A DNA stretch of 64,000 nucleotides from an uncultured Clostridia bacterium (GTDB lineage Bacteria; Bacillota; Clostridia; Oscillospirales; Ruminococcaceae): NCBI GenBank assembly GCA_947168885.1, contig CAMVNQ010000003.1:124001-188000 (forward strand), given 5' to 3'. Each line of letters opens with the position of its first letter. Within the stretch, counting starts at the first letter, position 1. Positions 42,525-50,617 of this stretch are shown piece after piece. Under the pieces are notes generated by a model that saw only the letters and a program-made list of their open reading frames with translations, ran no database searches and was not told where the DNA came from. The position numbers and the translations under genes were made by a program.

Positions 42525-43154
42525 ATTGTGGTGTAAGAGCCGCAGACGCGCTGACTCAAAAGCCCTGACTCTCTATAACTCCGTTTACGAATCTGCCAAT
42601 ATAGCAGTTGGCCTAAATCGCAGTTCATTTGCCGAAAGAGCAGCCGCCGTTACGGAATCTTTTCCGTCGCTGCTAACTCCGGGCGGCTATCCGGAGGCGC
42701 CGTGGCGCCCGCCCCGCCGGCGTAAGGCGAAAAATCTTAGCGCGGAGCGCTTATTCTCAAGCGCAAGCGACCGAAACGCGTCCCCGGATCCAAGGTGAAA
42801 CCTTGGCCTGGTCTGGCGCGGAGCGGCCAGCGGGGCTTGGGGCGGCGCCCCAAACGCGCGTCCGCAGACGCGCTGTCGGGCTTTACAGTTGCCGCTGCAA
42901 CAACCTCATATATATAATTAATGTGTCCTCAACAACTGCCGTTTGGCAGTTGTTGTCCCAAATCTTGTTTTACAGCGGACACATTCCTTGATGTCAAGCT
43001 CATTTCGCCTTCGGGCGAACAAAAGTGCAAGGCAAATTTGAATTTTTGTGATTTCCCTTGCACTTTTGCAACCGCGAATTAGCTTCAAGCTGCGCTTTGA
43101 AGCCGATTCGCGGTTGATGAGCAGACATTAATTAATAAACAAAGGACAAAAGAA
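42525..43154 (+). ncRNA. Long hairpin-rich leader or non-coding RNA
   Basis: No real gene is seen in this ~630-nt stretch; an open frame at 42469-42798 is low-complexity and unlike coding sequence here. The first half is GC-rich with many small palindromes: ACGGAA/TTCCGT, GGCGCC twice, CCAAGG/CCTTGG, TTGGGGC/GCCCCAA and GCGCGTC/GACGCGC. The second half (42920-43115) has four clean hairpins described separately. It does not match tmRNA, RNase P RNA, 6S RNA or SRP RNA motifs as I know them. It may be a leader controlling the foldase gene at 43155 or a separate RNA; a decayed repeat cluster is the dull alternative. Confidence 0.45.
42920..43115 (+). repeat. Run of four perfect hairpins upstream of the foldase gene
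   Basis: 1) AATGTGTCC (42920-42928) pairs with GGACACATT (42977-42985) and encloses CAACAACTGCC/GGCAGTTGTTG (42930-42940/42945-42955). 2) TTCGCC/GGCGAA at 43004-43019 with a TTCG loop. 3) CAAAAGTGCAAGG (43020-43032) pairs with CCTTGCACTTTTG (43056-43068). 4) AACCGCGAAT...GCTTCAA (43070-43088) pairs with TTGAAGC...ATTCGCGGTT (43097-43115). No T-run follows any of them. Confidence 0.75.
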
Positions 43155-44507
43155 ATGATATTCAGAAAAACAAAAAAAACTGCCGCTGCCGTCGCCGCAG
43201 CTTCAATAGCCGTCACTGCGCTGCTTTCGGGCTGTAATAATGCACGCGCAAAAACAGCAGTCAGCGCAGAAGCCCGCGAGATCGCCGACGAATACTTCTC
43301 CGGCGACAAAAGCTCGTTCCCGACATGGGCTGATATAGACACAAAAAAAGTCATTGCTTCCGTTGATGAACCCGAACACATCCCGTTCTTCGACATCACC
43401 TTCGGCGATTTCATCGGCGAATATATGTACTACCTCATAAACTACGGCATCAACGACGATATGTCGGAGGAGTTCGCCGAGTCCTGTGAGTCCTACCGCG
43501 TGAATATAATTAACTACCTCACATTCGAGAAAATGTACCTCTATACCGCCAAGCAGGATTACAACATCTCGCCGGAGACACTCACCGCCGAACAGCTCGC
43601 CACTGTGCGCGAAACAGCCGACGCGGTGCGCGATGACTGGGAAATGAGCTTCTACAACGCCGCTTCCGAAAAACTCGGTGAGAACGCGAGCGAGGAGGAT
43701 ATAGAAAAACTCTGCTCCGAAGCCCTCGACGTTATACTTGAAAAGTGCGGTATAGACTATGATATGTTTTATAGCTGGGAACTCAACAGCTACATCCAGG
43801 AGCTCACACTCGAAAAAATGCTCGAAAAGGACTCCGGCGTGTCCGATGATGAACTTAAAAAGGAAACCGACGACATCATAGCGCAGGCAAAAGATGCCGC
43901 AGAAAACGACCCCGCGACATATGAATCCACACCGTCGTACCAGCTCGCCTATGTTCCCGCCGGAACACGCAAGGCGCGCCATATTCTGATAAGCTTCCCC
44001 GAAGAAACAGTAAATGCCGTATATGAGGCGCGCCAGAACGGCAACGACTATGAAGCGGATAAACTGCACCGCGAAGCACTTGACGGCGGACTTCGCGAAC
44101 AGGCGGAGGATATAGCGAAGCGGCTCTCCGTCGGCGTGGATTTCGACGAACTTGCAAACCAGTACTACGGTGAGGGCGAGCATATCGTCCTGCGCAATTC
44201 CCCGTCATACAGCGAGGAATACATCAAAGCCGTTTATGGCATCACCAACCGCGGCGACACCGCCGATCTGCTCATAGACGACCGGGGTATATATATCATT
44301 CAGTACATCGACGAGGCGCAGAGCGACATTGACCGGCTTTCCGATCAGATAAGCTCGTACCTTAAGACCAAGGACGAAACAAATGTGCAGATCGACGAGT
44401 ACAACAAATGGACTGAAAACTATATCTACAACGTTGACTGTGAAACGCTGAAAGTCGATGAGTCGGAGATCATAAGATACGGTTCTGCATTCAGCGACCT
44501 TGGCTGA
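43155..44507 (+). CDS. Parvulin/SurA-like foldase lipoprotein
   Basis: 450 residues. The lipobox is LLSGC (C27). Helical SurA-like N-terminal regions occupy about 80-260; ARHILISFPEE (near 275) and AEDIAKRLSVGVDFDELANQYYGE mark a parvulin-type domain, with the usual loop shortened. PrsA/SurA-like proteins help exported proteins fold. AAAGGAC lies before the ATG. The long structured leader precedes it, and pepF follows 21 bp downstream. Confidence 0.83.
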   Translation: MIFRKTKKTAAAVAAASIAVTALLSGCNNARAKTAVSAEAREIADEYFSGDKSSFPTWADIDTKKVIASVDEPEHIPFFDITFGDFIGEYMYYLINYGINDDMSEEFAESCESYRVNIINYLTFEKMYLYTAKQDYNISPETLTAEQLATVRETADAVRDDWEMSFYNAASEKLGENASEEDIEKLCSEALDVILEKCGIDYDMFYSWELNSYIQELTLEKMLEKDSGVSDDELKKETDDIIAQAKDAAENDPATYESTPSYQLAYVPAGTRKARHILISFPEETVNAVYEARQNGNDYEADKLHREALDGGLREQAEDIAKRLSVGVDFDELANQYYGEGEHIVLRNSPSYSEEYIKAVYGITNRGDTADLLIDDRGIYIIQYIDEAQSDIDRLSDQISSYLKTKDETNVQIDEYNKWTENYIYNVDCETLKVDESEIIRYGSAFSDLG

Positions 44508-44528
44508 TAAATGAAAGGAGATACAAAA

Positions 44529-46334
44529 ATGGATGAAAAAAAACTTCCGAAAAGAAGCGAAGTTGACGAAAAATTCAAATGGCACATCAACGATATTTAT
44601 CCGAGCGACGAAGCGTTTGAAAAGGAACTTGCCGACGCCGGGAAATATCCCGATATACTTGCGGGATATGCGGGTAAGCTGTGCAGTTCCGCGAGCGGGC
44701 TTCTTGCCTATCTGAAGCTCGATGACGAGCTTACAGAGATAGCCGAGAACCTCATAAACTATGCGAACAGAAAGAGCGACGAGGACACTGCCGTGAGCCT
44801 TTATTCGGGCTACTGCGACAGAGTCAACGCGCTTCTGGTCGCGATAGGAAGCGCGGCTGCATTCGCCGTTCCCGAGATAATTTCGATAAGCGACGAGGAC
44901 ATTGAGCGCTTCTACAAGGAGCAGCCCGGACTTGAACATTACCGTCTTGCAATAAGCAGGATAAGAAGCAAGCGTCCGCATATCCTCTCGCCCGAGGAAG
45001 AGCGTATTGCCGCTATGGCAGGAGAAATGGCGGCTTCACCGAACACGATATTCTCTATGCTTGACAATGCGGACATAAAGTTCCCCGAAGCTGTGGACAA
45101 GGACGGAAAACCGCACCAGCTCACTCACGGAAGCTATATCCCCATGATGCAGAGCGAGGACAGAGAACTCAGAAAATCTGCATTCACAAACCTTTACGCG
45201 ACGTACAAGGGATTTGAGAACACTTACACCGCGACGCTCGCCGCGCACCTCAAAACTCTCGCATTCGGCGCGGACGTTCACAAGTATGAGAATACTCTTG
45301 AGGCCGCTCTCGACAGCACCGAAGTTCCGTCAAGCGTGTACTATAAGCTTATTGACGCCGTTCACGAGAATATGGATAAGATGTACCGCTATGTGGCTCT
45401 CCGCAAAAAGCTTCTCGGGGTCGATGAACTGCATTACTATGACCTCTACGCTCCGATGGTAAGCGATGTGAAGGACGTTATCCCGTATGACGAAGCAGTA
45501 AAGACCGTACTTGAAGCAGTAAAACCGCTCGGCGAGGAATATTGCGGAATAATGAAGAGCGGTTTTGAAAGCGGCTGGGTCGATGTTTACGAGAACGAGA
45601 ACAAATGCAGCGGCGCGTACTCTGCGGGAGCGTATGTACACCCGTTCGTGCTGCTCAACCACACTGACGATCTCCAGTCAGAGTTCACAATAGCGCACGA
45701 AATGGGTCACGCACTGCATTCATACTACTCAAACAAGACCCAGCCCATAACCTACCGGGATTACAAGATATTCGTTGCGGAAGTGGCTTCGACATTCAAC
45801 GAGAGCCTTCTTATGCAGCACCTTCTGAAAACCACGACCGACAAGCGCAAGAAAGCATTCCTGATAAACTACTTCCTTGAGCAGTTCCGCACGACGCTCT
45901 ACCGCCAGACTATGTTTGCGGAATTCGAGCTTAAGATAAACGAGATGCAGGCACGCGGCGAAGCGGTAACGTCAGACGCACTCTGCGCAATGTACGGAGA
46001 GCTGAACGACCTTTACTTCGGCGACGGTATAGTTCACGACCCGGAGATAGACTATGAATGGGCACGCATACCGCACTTCTACTACGATTATTATGTATAT
46101 CAGTACGCAACCGGCTTTTCCGCGGCGATAGCGCTGTCAGAGCGGGTACTAAACGGCGGAGAGAAAGAGCGCGAGGATTACCTCGGCTTCCTCAAAGGCG
46201 GCTGCTCTAAGACACCGATAGAACTGCTGAAAGGTGCAGGCGTGGATATGACCGACGAAAAAGTCGTGAACGATGCACTGAAGCTGTTCGGCGAGCTTCT
46301 TGACGAAATGGAGAAGCTGGCTGACGAGATATGA
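44529..46334 (+). CDS. pepF: Oligoendopeptidase F (M3B)
   Basis: 601 residues. The zinc motif is H390EMGH in FTIAHEMGHALHSYYS, with a downstream glutamate in VAEVASTFNE. The N-terminus (KWHINDIYPSDEAFEKEL) is family-typical. It degrades short cytosolic peptides. AAAGGAG before the ATG at 44529 decides the start; an in-frame ATG at 44511 overlaps that ribosome site. Follows the foldase gene by 21 bp. Confidence 0.96.
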   Translation: MDEKKLPKRSEVDEKFKWHINDIYPSDEAFEKELADAGKYPDILAGYAGKLCSSASGLLAYLKLDDELTEIAENLINYANRKSDEDTAVSLYSGYCDRVNALLVAIGSAAAFAVPEIISISDEDIERFYKEQPGLEHYRLAISRIRSKRPHILSPEEERIAAMAGEMAASPNTIFSMLDNADIKFPEAVDKDGKPHQLTHGSYIPMMQSEDRELRKSAFTNLYATYKGFENTYTATLAAHLKTLAFGADVHKYENTLEAALDSTEVPSSVYYKLIDAVHENMDKMYRYVALRKKLLGVDELHYYDLYAPMVSDVKDVIPYDEAVKTVLEAVKPLGEEYCGIMKSGFESGWVDVYENENKCSGAYSAGAYVHPFVLLNHTDDLQSEFTIAHEMGHALHSYYSNKTQPITYRDYKIFVAEVASTFNESLLMQHLLKTTTDKRKKAFLINYFLEQFRTTLYRQTMFAEFELKINEMQARGEAVTSDALCAMYGELNDLYFGDGIVHDPEIDYEWARIPHFYYDYYVYQYATGFSAAIALSERVLNGGEKEREDYLGFLKGGCSKTPIELLKGAGVDMTDEKVVNDALKLFGELLDEMEKLADEI

Positions 46335-46361
46335 GCTGATGAACGAAAGGAAAGAAATGCT

Positions 46362-46859
46362 ATGAAAGAGATAAAACTTGAAGAAACTATGATAAACCCG
46401 TTTGCGCTGATCGGAAAGGACTGGCTCGTGCTGACGGCAGGCGACGAAAAAGGTTACAACGGTATGACCGTTTCATGGGGGCATCTCGGCTGCCTCTGGA
46501 GCCCAAACCGCCCCACGGCTGTCGCTTACGTCCGTGAAAGCCGCTATACGAAGAAGTTCATTGACGAGAATGATCTGTTCACACTGTCACTGATTAGTGA
46601 TAAAAAGGCGCTCGGCTATCTCGGTTCACACTCGGGACGTGACGAGGACAAATTCGCGAATGCGGGAGTAAAACCGCTGTTCGTTGACGGAACAACGGCG
46701 GTAGAGGGCGCAAAGCTCGTGCTCGTGTGCCGCAAGCTGTATGCTGCTCCGCTTTCGGAAGAGGGCTTTGTCGATAAGTCGATACTCGAAAAGGACTACG
46801 GCAGCGGTAATATGCACACCATGTACGTCGGCGAGATAATAAAGGTACTTGCGGAATAA
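46362..46859 (+). CDS. Flavin reductase-like FMN-binding protein
   Basis: 165 residues of the flavin reductase-like split-barrel family: ALIGKDWLVLTAGDEKGYNGMTVSWGHLG, RESRYTKKFIDENDLFTLSL and LGYLGSHSGRDEDKF. The natural electron acceptor is not readable. AAAGGAAAG lies before the ATG. It ends at a bidirectional terminator. Confidence 0.88.
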   Translation: MKEIKLEETMINPFALIGKDWLVLTAGDEKGYNGMTVSWGHLGCLWSPNRPTAVAYVRESRYTKKFIDENDLFTLSLISDKKALGYLGSHSGRDEDKFANAGVKPLFVDGTTAVEGAKLVLVCRKLYAAPLSEEGFVDKSILEKDYGSGNMHTMYVGEIIKVLAE

Positions 46860-46863
46860 CATA

Positions 46864-46907
46864 AACGGCAGGATATGGTTGAATTACCATTCCTGCCGTT
46901 ATTTTTT
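46864..46907. terminator. Bidirectional terminator
   Basis: AACGGCAGGA (46864-46873) pairs with TCCTGCCGTT (46891-46900), with an inner ATGGT/ACCAT pair; ATTTTTT follows. The T-run reaches the stop codon of the convergent zinc-ribbon gene. Confidence 0.88.
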
Positions 46908-47955
46908 ACCCTCTGCCTGTACCGCTACAGTACTTGCACACGCGGTTGCCTTTACAGCTCTCGCAGTCTACCCAGCCTGAGCCGCCTTGACCGTATGTGG
47001 CATACGACATTCCTCCGCGGCCGTAGCATACCTGACAGATACCGCTTCCATGACAAACCGTGCAGACTCCGCTTGCCTGCTCCTGCTGGTACTGTTGGAT
47101 CTGTGCCTGCTGAACATCCTGTGCCGACGCAGTATAATCAGCCCGACAAAAGCTTTCAAGAGTATATTCAACACCATTGAATGTATAGTCGGTCTTTATG
47201 TAGTATGTCGCTTCGCTCTTTGCAGTATAGTTTCCGATATCCAATGTACAGTTTTTTAAATCGTCCGGATTCGAATATGACGTATGCTCATAGCATTTAT
47301 CGGTGTAGTACCCGTTATTGTCAATTCCGAGAAAAACTAAATCTATGAACGCCCTTTCCGATTTAAGACTGGAATCCTGAAAGTAAGATCCCGCATGACA
47401 GATGTTACTGTTCAACGCCCCGCCGATTATGAGCATATCGTTACTATCCTTGGTCATCGTAACACAGAAAACATCAAATCCGTTTCCGGAAGTAAAATAA
47501 GTTGAAACCGTGCCGGGATCTACCTGTTTTCCTGAATTTTTCTCCGTTAGAGTTACTATCGCCTGCCCTGCAGCAAGCTCAGGATAATCGAAATGGGTCG
47601 ATGTACTTGCAACAAATTCGATGTTGTCCAAGTTTTGCTGGAAATCAGACGGCTTGTCCTGTTGTACGGAGAAGCCTCCGTTGTTTCCGGACAAATCAGA
47701 CGACTGTGCGCTCTGTAAACCTCCACCGTTCGAAAGCACTATCGCGAGCACCGTTCCGAGAATTCCCAATATTACGACCGTTACGCATATCACAATGATC
47801 ATAACGGTTCTGTTTGAAACTTTAGCCGCGGTTCCGTCTGCGCTTACAGCGCTTCTGATCTCGGCAGGCATCTTTGTGCCGCACTTGTAACAGAAAACGG
47901 TACCATCGGTGAGCTCCGTTCCGCATTTGTAACAATAAAAATTATCTGATGCCAT
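46906..47955 (-). CDS. Zinc-ribbon membrane protein with DnaJ-like cysteine repeats
   Basis: 349 residues. An N-terminal double zinc ribbon (FYCYKCGTELTDG, FCYKCGTKMP) precedes a membrane helix (MIIVICVTVVILGILGTVLAIV, about 52-73). The large outer part has no motif I know. The last 55 residues carry CTVCHGSGICQVCYGRGG and CESCKGNRVCKYCSGTGRG, which copy the CxxCxGxG pattern of DnaJ zinc fingers. The function is unknown. AGGGAGGAT precedes the ATG. Last gene of a minus-strand set with the HPt and EAL genes. Confidence 0.8.
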   Translation of the reverse strand: MASDNFYCYKCGTELTDGTVFCYKCGTKMPAEIRSAVSADGTAAKVSNRTVMIIVICVTVVILGILGTVLAIVLSNGGGLQSAQSSDLSGNNGGFSVQQDKPSDFQQNLDNIEFVASTSTHFDYPELAAGQAIVTLTEKNSGKQVDPGTVSTYFTSGNGFDVFCVTMTKDSNDMLIIGGALNSNICHAGSYFQDSSLKSERAFIDLVFLGIDNNGYYTDKCYEHTSYSNPDDLKNCTLDIGNYTAKSEATYYIKTDYTFNGVEYTLESFCRADYTASAQDVQQAQIQQYQQEQASGVCTVCHGSGICQVCYGRGGMSYATYGQGGSGWVDCESCKGNRVCKYCSGTGRG

Positions 47956-47970
47956 GGTTTTATCCTCCCT

Positions 47971-48321
47971 TTAATTTCTCGCATTATGCAGTTCAACGAG
48001 CCTTGTTTTCTGCTCTTCGGCTTTCGCGATAAGAGCACTGTAATCCGCATCCTTCCTGCTACGCAGCAGCTCGGTTATCTCGCACACCGGCTCATAGATC
48101 GGCGTTATGGAGATGTTACCGTACATACCCTTCAGAGCGTGAGCTACCTCGAACGCCTTGTCATAATTCTTCTCAGCGATCGCCGCTTTAAGCTCATCAA
48201 AACGCTTGTCAGGGATAACGCTTTTGACAAGCTCGATGTAGAACTCTTCGTCGTCAAGACACCGCGATATGCCTTCATCAACATTCGCACCGTATTCTCT
48301 GAGGTTTTCAACAGTAAGCAT
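47971..48321 (-). CDS. Stand-alone HPt phosphotransfer protein
   Basis: 116 residues, all helical. H61 in VAHALKGMYGN is the phosphoryl site of histidine-phosphotransfer domains. HPt proteins relay phosphate between hybrid kinases and response regulators. No hybrid kinase lies near; the neighbour upstream is a response regulator with EAL output, a plausible partner. AAAGGAGGAG lies before the ATG. Confidence 0.88.
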   Translation of the reverse strand: MLTVENLREYGANVDEGISRCLDDEEFYIELVKSVIPDKRFDELKAAIAEKNYDKAFEVAHALKGMYGNISITPIYEPVCEITELLRSRKDADYSALIAKAEEQKTRLVELHNARN

Positions 48322-48377
48322 AGGCTCCTCCTTTGTCTGTAGGTCTCTCCCGTCGGGAAAGGTACGCTTGATCCTGC

Positions 48378-50078
48378 TTATTTTATATTGAGTGCTTCCT
48401 CGATTATCTTTCCGAAATCTTCTGCCGGAATGGGCTTTGAGAAATAGAATCCCTGAATAATGTCACAGCCGAGCTTTCTAAGCAGCTCATACTGTTCTTT
48501 GGTCTCGACACCCTCCGCGACCACAGGTATCTTCAGGAAGCTTGCTATGTCGATCATAAGCTGCACCATTTTAAGGTCCTTGTCCTCTTCGCAGATATTC
48601 CGGATAAAGAGCATATCGAGCTTTAACGCGTCTATCGGCAGGGTCGCGAGCATATTGAGCGATGAATACCCTGCGCCGAAGTCGTCCATTTCCACGCGAA
48701 AACCGTCTGCGCGGAGTTTCTTAACCATGTCGATCATCTGCTCCGAATTGTCGGTATAGGCGGATTCGGTTATCTCAAGAATGTATTCTTCCGGTTCAAG
48801 CCCGTTTTCCTTAACTATCCCGAGAAGCGTGTTTTCGAGCTCGGGATCATAGATATCCAGTCTTGACACATTTACGGATACAGGTATAGTAACACCGTAC
48901 TTGTCCTTCCAGCGCTTTACCTGTGCGGCAGCTTCCCTCCAGACGTAGTGGTCAAGCTTCTGCACAAGTCCGTTCTCCTCAAACAGCGGCACGAAGCTTG
49001 CGGGAGAGACAAGACCGTATTCCGGGTGCTCCCAGCGTATGAGAGCCTCCGCGCCCGTGAGCACAGGTTCGATACCCTTTACATTGTATTTGGGCTGATA
49101 AAAAACTTTGAACTGGCGATCCTGTACGCCCGCGTCCATGTCGCCGATAAGCTTTTCCGAATATACCTCTCTCTGGTGCATAACATCATCGTACAGCGCA
49201 AAAACCGTGTTATAGCTGTTCCGGAGGGAATTACAGGCGTGAACCGCTCTGTCGAACCGCACTTCTGTGTCCGTACTCTTGTCCGCGACCGGATAAACGC
49301 CCATACGAAGGGTTATTCTGCGGCTTCCGACAGTCTCGCAAAGCTTTTCGGATATGCTTTCAAGGAAAGCTCCGGGGTCGTCGCAGTGCTTCATATAAAC
49401 ATAGAACGTGTCCGCGTCGCAGCGGCAGGCTATACCGTCCGATCCGGCTATCATACCGGCGATCTTCTTTCCGATGCAGCTTATGACATTGTCTCCGAAA
49501 AATCTCCCGTGAAGCTCGTTCACAAGGTGAAAGCGGTTTACGTTGATAACTGCGGCATCCATTACAGCATCGGGATAATACTGGTCGAACCGTCTTGCGT
49601 GCTGAAAGAAGAAATTCTTCGTATAAAGCCCCGTAAGCGCATCGGTCTCGGTGGCGCTTATTATGCTGTTGTCCTCGGCGAGTTCTATCGAGTGCCTTAC
49701 TCTCGCAAGAATGACCTCCGGCATATCATAGGGCTTTGTAATGAAATCCGCCGCACCGAGCTGTAAGCTCTTTACCTCCGCGGTACGCTCGGACGTGAGC
49801 ATAATAACGGGTATCCTCGAAAGAGCCGGGTCGCCGCGAAGCTCTTCAAGCACCGCAAACCCGTCCATATTCGGCATTATAAAGTCGAGAAGTATCAGGG
49901 ACAGGGTATTCACGCGCTTTCTTATGAGTTCGAGAGCGTCTTTTCCGTCCTCGGCGTATATAACATCGTACTCCTGCTCTATCATCTTTCCGAGGAGCCG
50001 CCTGTTTATATGCTCGTCATCAACAATAAGGACAAGCCGCCTGATACCGTCACGTTCATGTCTTTCCGATGCCGTCAT
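48378..50078 (-). CDS. Response regulator with degenerate GGDEF and EAL domains
   Basis: 566 residues. A receiver domain (about 15-130; phospho-acceptor D65 in ILLDFIMPNMDG, lysine in FITKPYD) is followed by a GGDEF domain whose signature is RCDAD (219-223) instead of GGDEF, so it should not make c-di-GMP. An EAL domain (about 310-560) keeps EAL at 344-346, SVNVSRLD, ILEITES, MDDFGAGYSS, LKLDMLF and VVAEGVET, the residues needed for c-di-GMP hydrolysis. The expected role is a phosphorylation-tuned phosphodiesterase. GGAGG precedes the ATG; the promoter is at 50108-50136. Confidence 0.93.
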   Translation of the reverse strand: MTASERHERDGIRRLVLIVDDEHINRRLLGKMIEQEYDVIYAEDGKDALELIRKRVNTLSLILLDFIMPNMDGFAVLEELRGDPALSRIPVIMLTSERTAEVKSLQLGAADFITKPYDMPEVILARVRHSIELAEDNSIISATETDALTGLYTKNFFFQHARRFDQYYPDAVMDAAVINVNRFHLVNELHGRFFGDNVISCIGKKIAGMIAGSDGIACRCDADTFYVYMKHCDDPGAFLESISEKLCETVGSRRITLRMGVYPVADKSTDTEVRFDRAVHACNSLRNSYNTVFALYDDVMHQREVYSEKLIGDMDAGVQDRQFKVFYQPKYNVKGIEPVLTGAEALIRWEHPEYGLVSPASFVPLFEENGLVQKLDHYVWREAAAQVKRWKDKYGVTIPVSVNVSRLDIYDPELENTLLGIVKENGLEPEEYILEITESAYTDNSEQMIDMVKKLRADGFRVEMDDFGAGYSSLNMLATLPIDALKLDMLFIRNICEEDKDLKMVQLMIDIASFLKIPVVAEGVETKEQYELLRKLGCDIIQGFYFSKPIPAEDFGKIIEEALNIK

Positions 50079-50107
50079 CTCATTTCCTCCACAAATAAAC
50101 TGTATAT

Positions 50108-50136
50108 ATTATATCATATTTTTTGTGATTTTTCAA
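50108..50136 (-). promoter_or_regulatory. Sigma-A promoter of the EAL response-regulator gene
   Basis: On the minus strand, TTGAAA (50131-50136), a 17-bp spacer and TATAAT (50108-50113). Confidence 0.78.
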
Positions 50137-50158
50137 GCATTTTATGTGAAAATATACC

Positions 50159-50196
50159 AAACACCCCGCAAAGATCTGATACTTCACGGGGTGTTT
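50159..50196 (-). terminator. Hairpin after the pyridoxamine-oxidase-like gene
   Basis: AAACACCCCG pairs with CGGGGTGTTT across 18 nt. It separates the sortase transcript from the EAL promoter. The tail on the minus strand is only weakly T-rich. Confidence 0.6.
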
Positions 50197-50209
50197 ATAC
50201 TTTTTTGTT

Positions 50210-50605
50210 TTACAGGAGACTCTCGCCTTTGCTTATAAGCGAATAGTCAAACGCTGTTGCGTCTTCGAGGTGGAATACCGCCAGCTTATGACCTGTCTTT
50301 TCATTGTAGATATCTTCAAGATTTGCTGCTGCGATCATAGCCGCCGCATACTTCGGGTCGGTCTCGAATACCGCTTTTCCGGTATAACGGAGCCAGTGTC
50401 CGTCGTCGCGCATAGCCGCTATCTCAACACGCGGCTCATTTACGAGCTGCTTGTACACGTCCTTGAAATCGCCTACGCCGAAAAGCACCTTTCCGTCCAT
50501 CTCCAGTCGTGCGCCGAGAGGACGTACTTTCGGCTGTCCCGTGCTGTCAACGGTCGCGAGGAAGAAAACTCCTGCGTGATCGAGAAAATCCATTATTCTG
50601 CTCAT
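50210..50605 (-). CDS. Pyridoxamine 5'-phosphate oxidase-like protein
   Basis: 131 residues of the FMN-binding split-barrel family: GVFFLATVDSTGQPKVRPLGARLE, KDVYKQLVNEPRVEIAAM and HWLRYTGKAVFE are standard. Such proteins bind FMN or F420; the substrate is not known. AAGGTAAT lies before the ATG, 12 bp after the sortase stop codon, so the two are probably cotranscribed. Confidence 0.87.
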   Translation of the reverse strand: MSRIMDFLDHAGVFFLATVDSTGQPKVRPLGARLEMDGKVLFGVGDFKDVYKQLVNEPRVEIAAMRDDGHWLRYTGKAVFETDPKYAAAMIAAANLEDIYNEKTGHKLAVFHLEDATAFDYSLISKGESLL

Positions 50606-50617
50606 GATCGCATTACC

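Noticed and set aside
42469-42798. 109-codon open frame in the gap before the foldase gene
   Set aside because: It has no ribosome site, starts upstream of the probable promoter and encodes low-complexity sequence across hairpins.
42525-43154. tmRNA, RNase P RNA, 6S RNA or SRP RNA
   Set aside because: None of the conserved blocks of these RNAs that I know is present.
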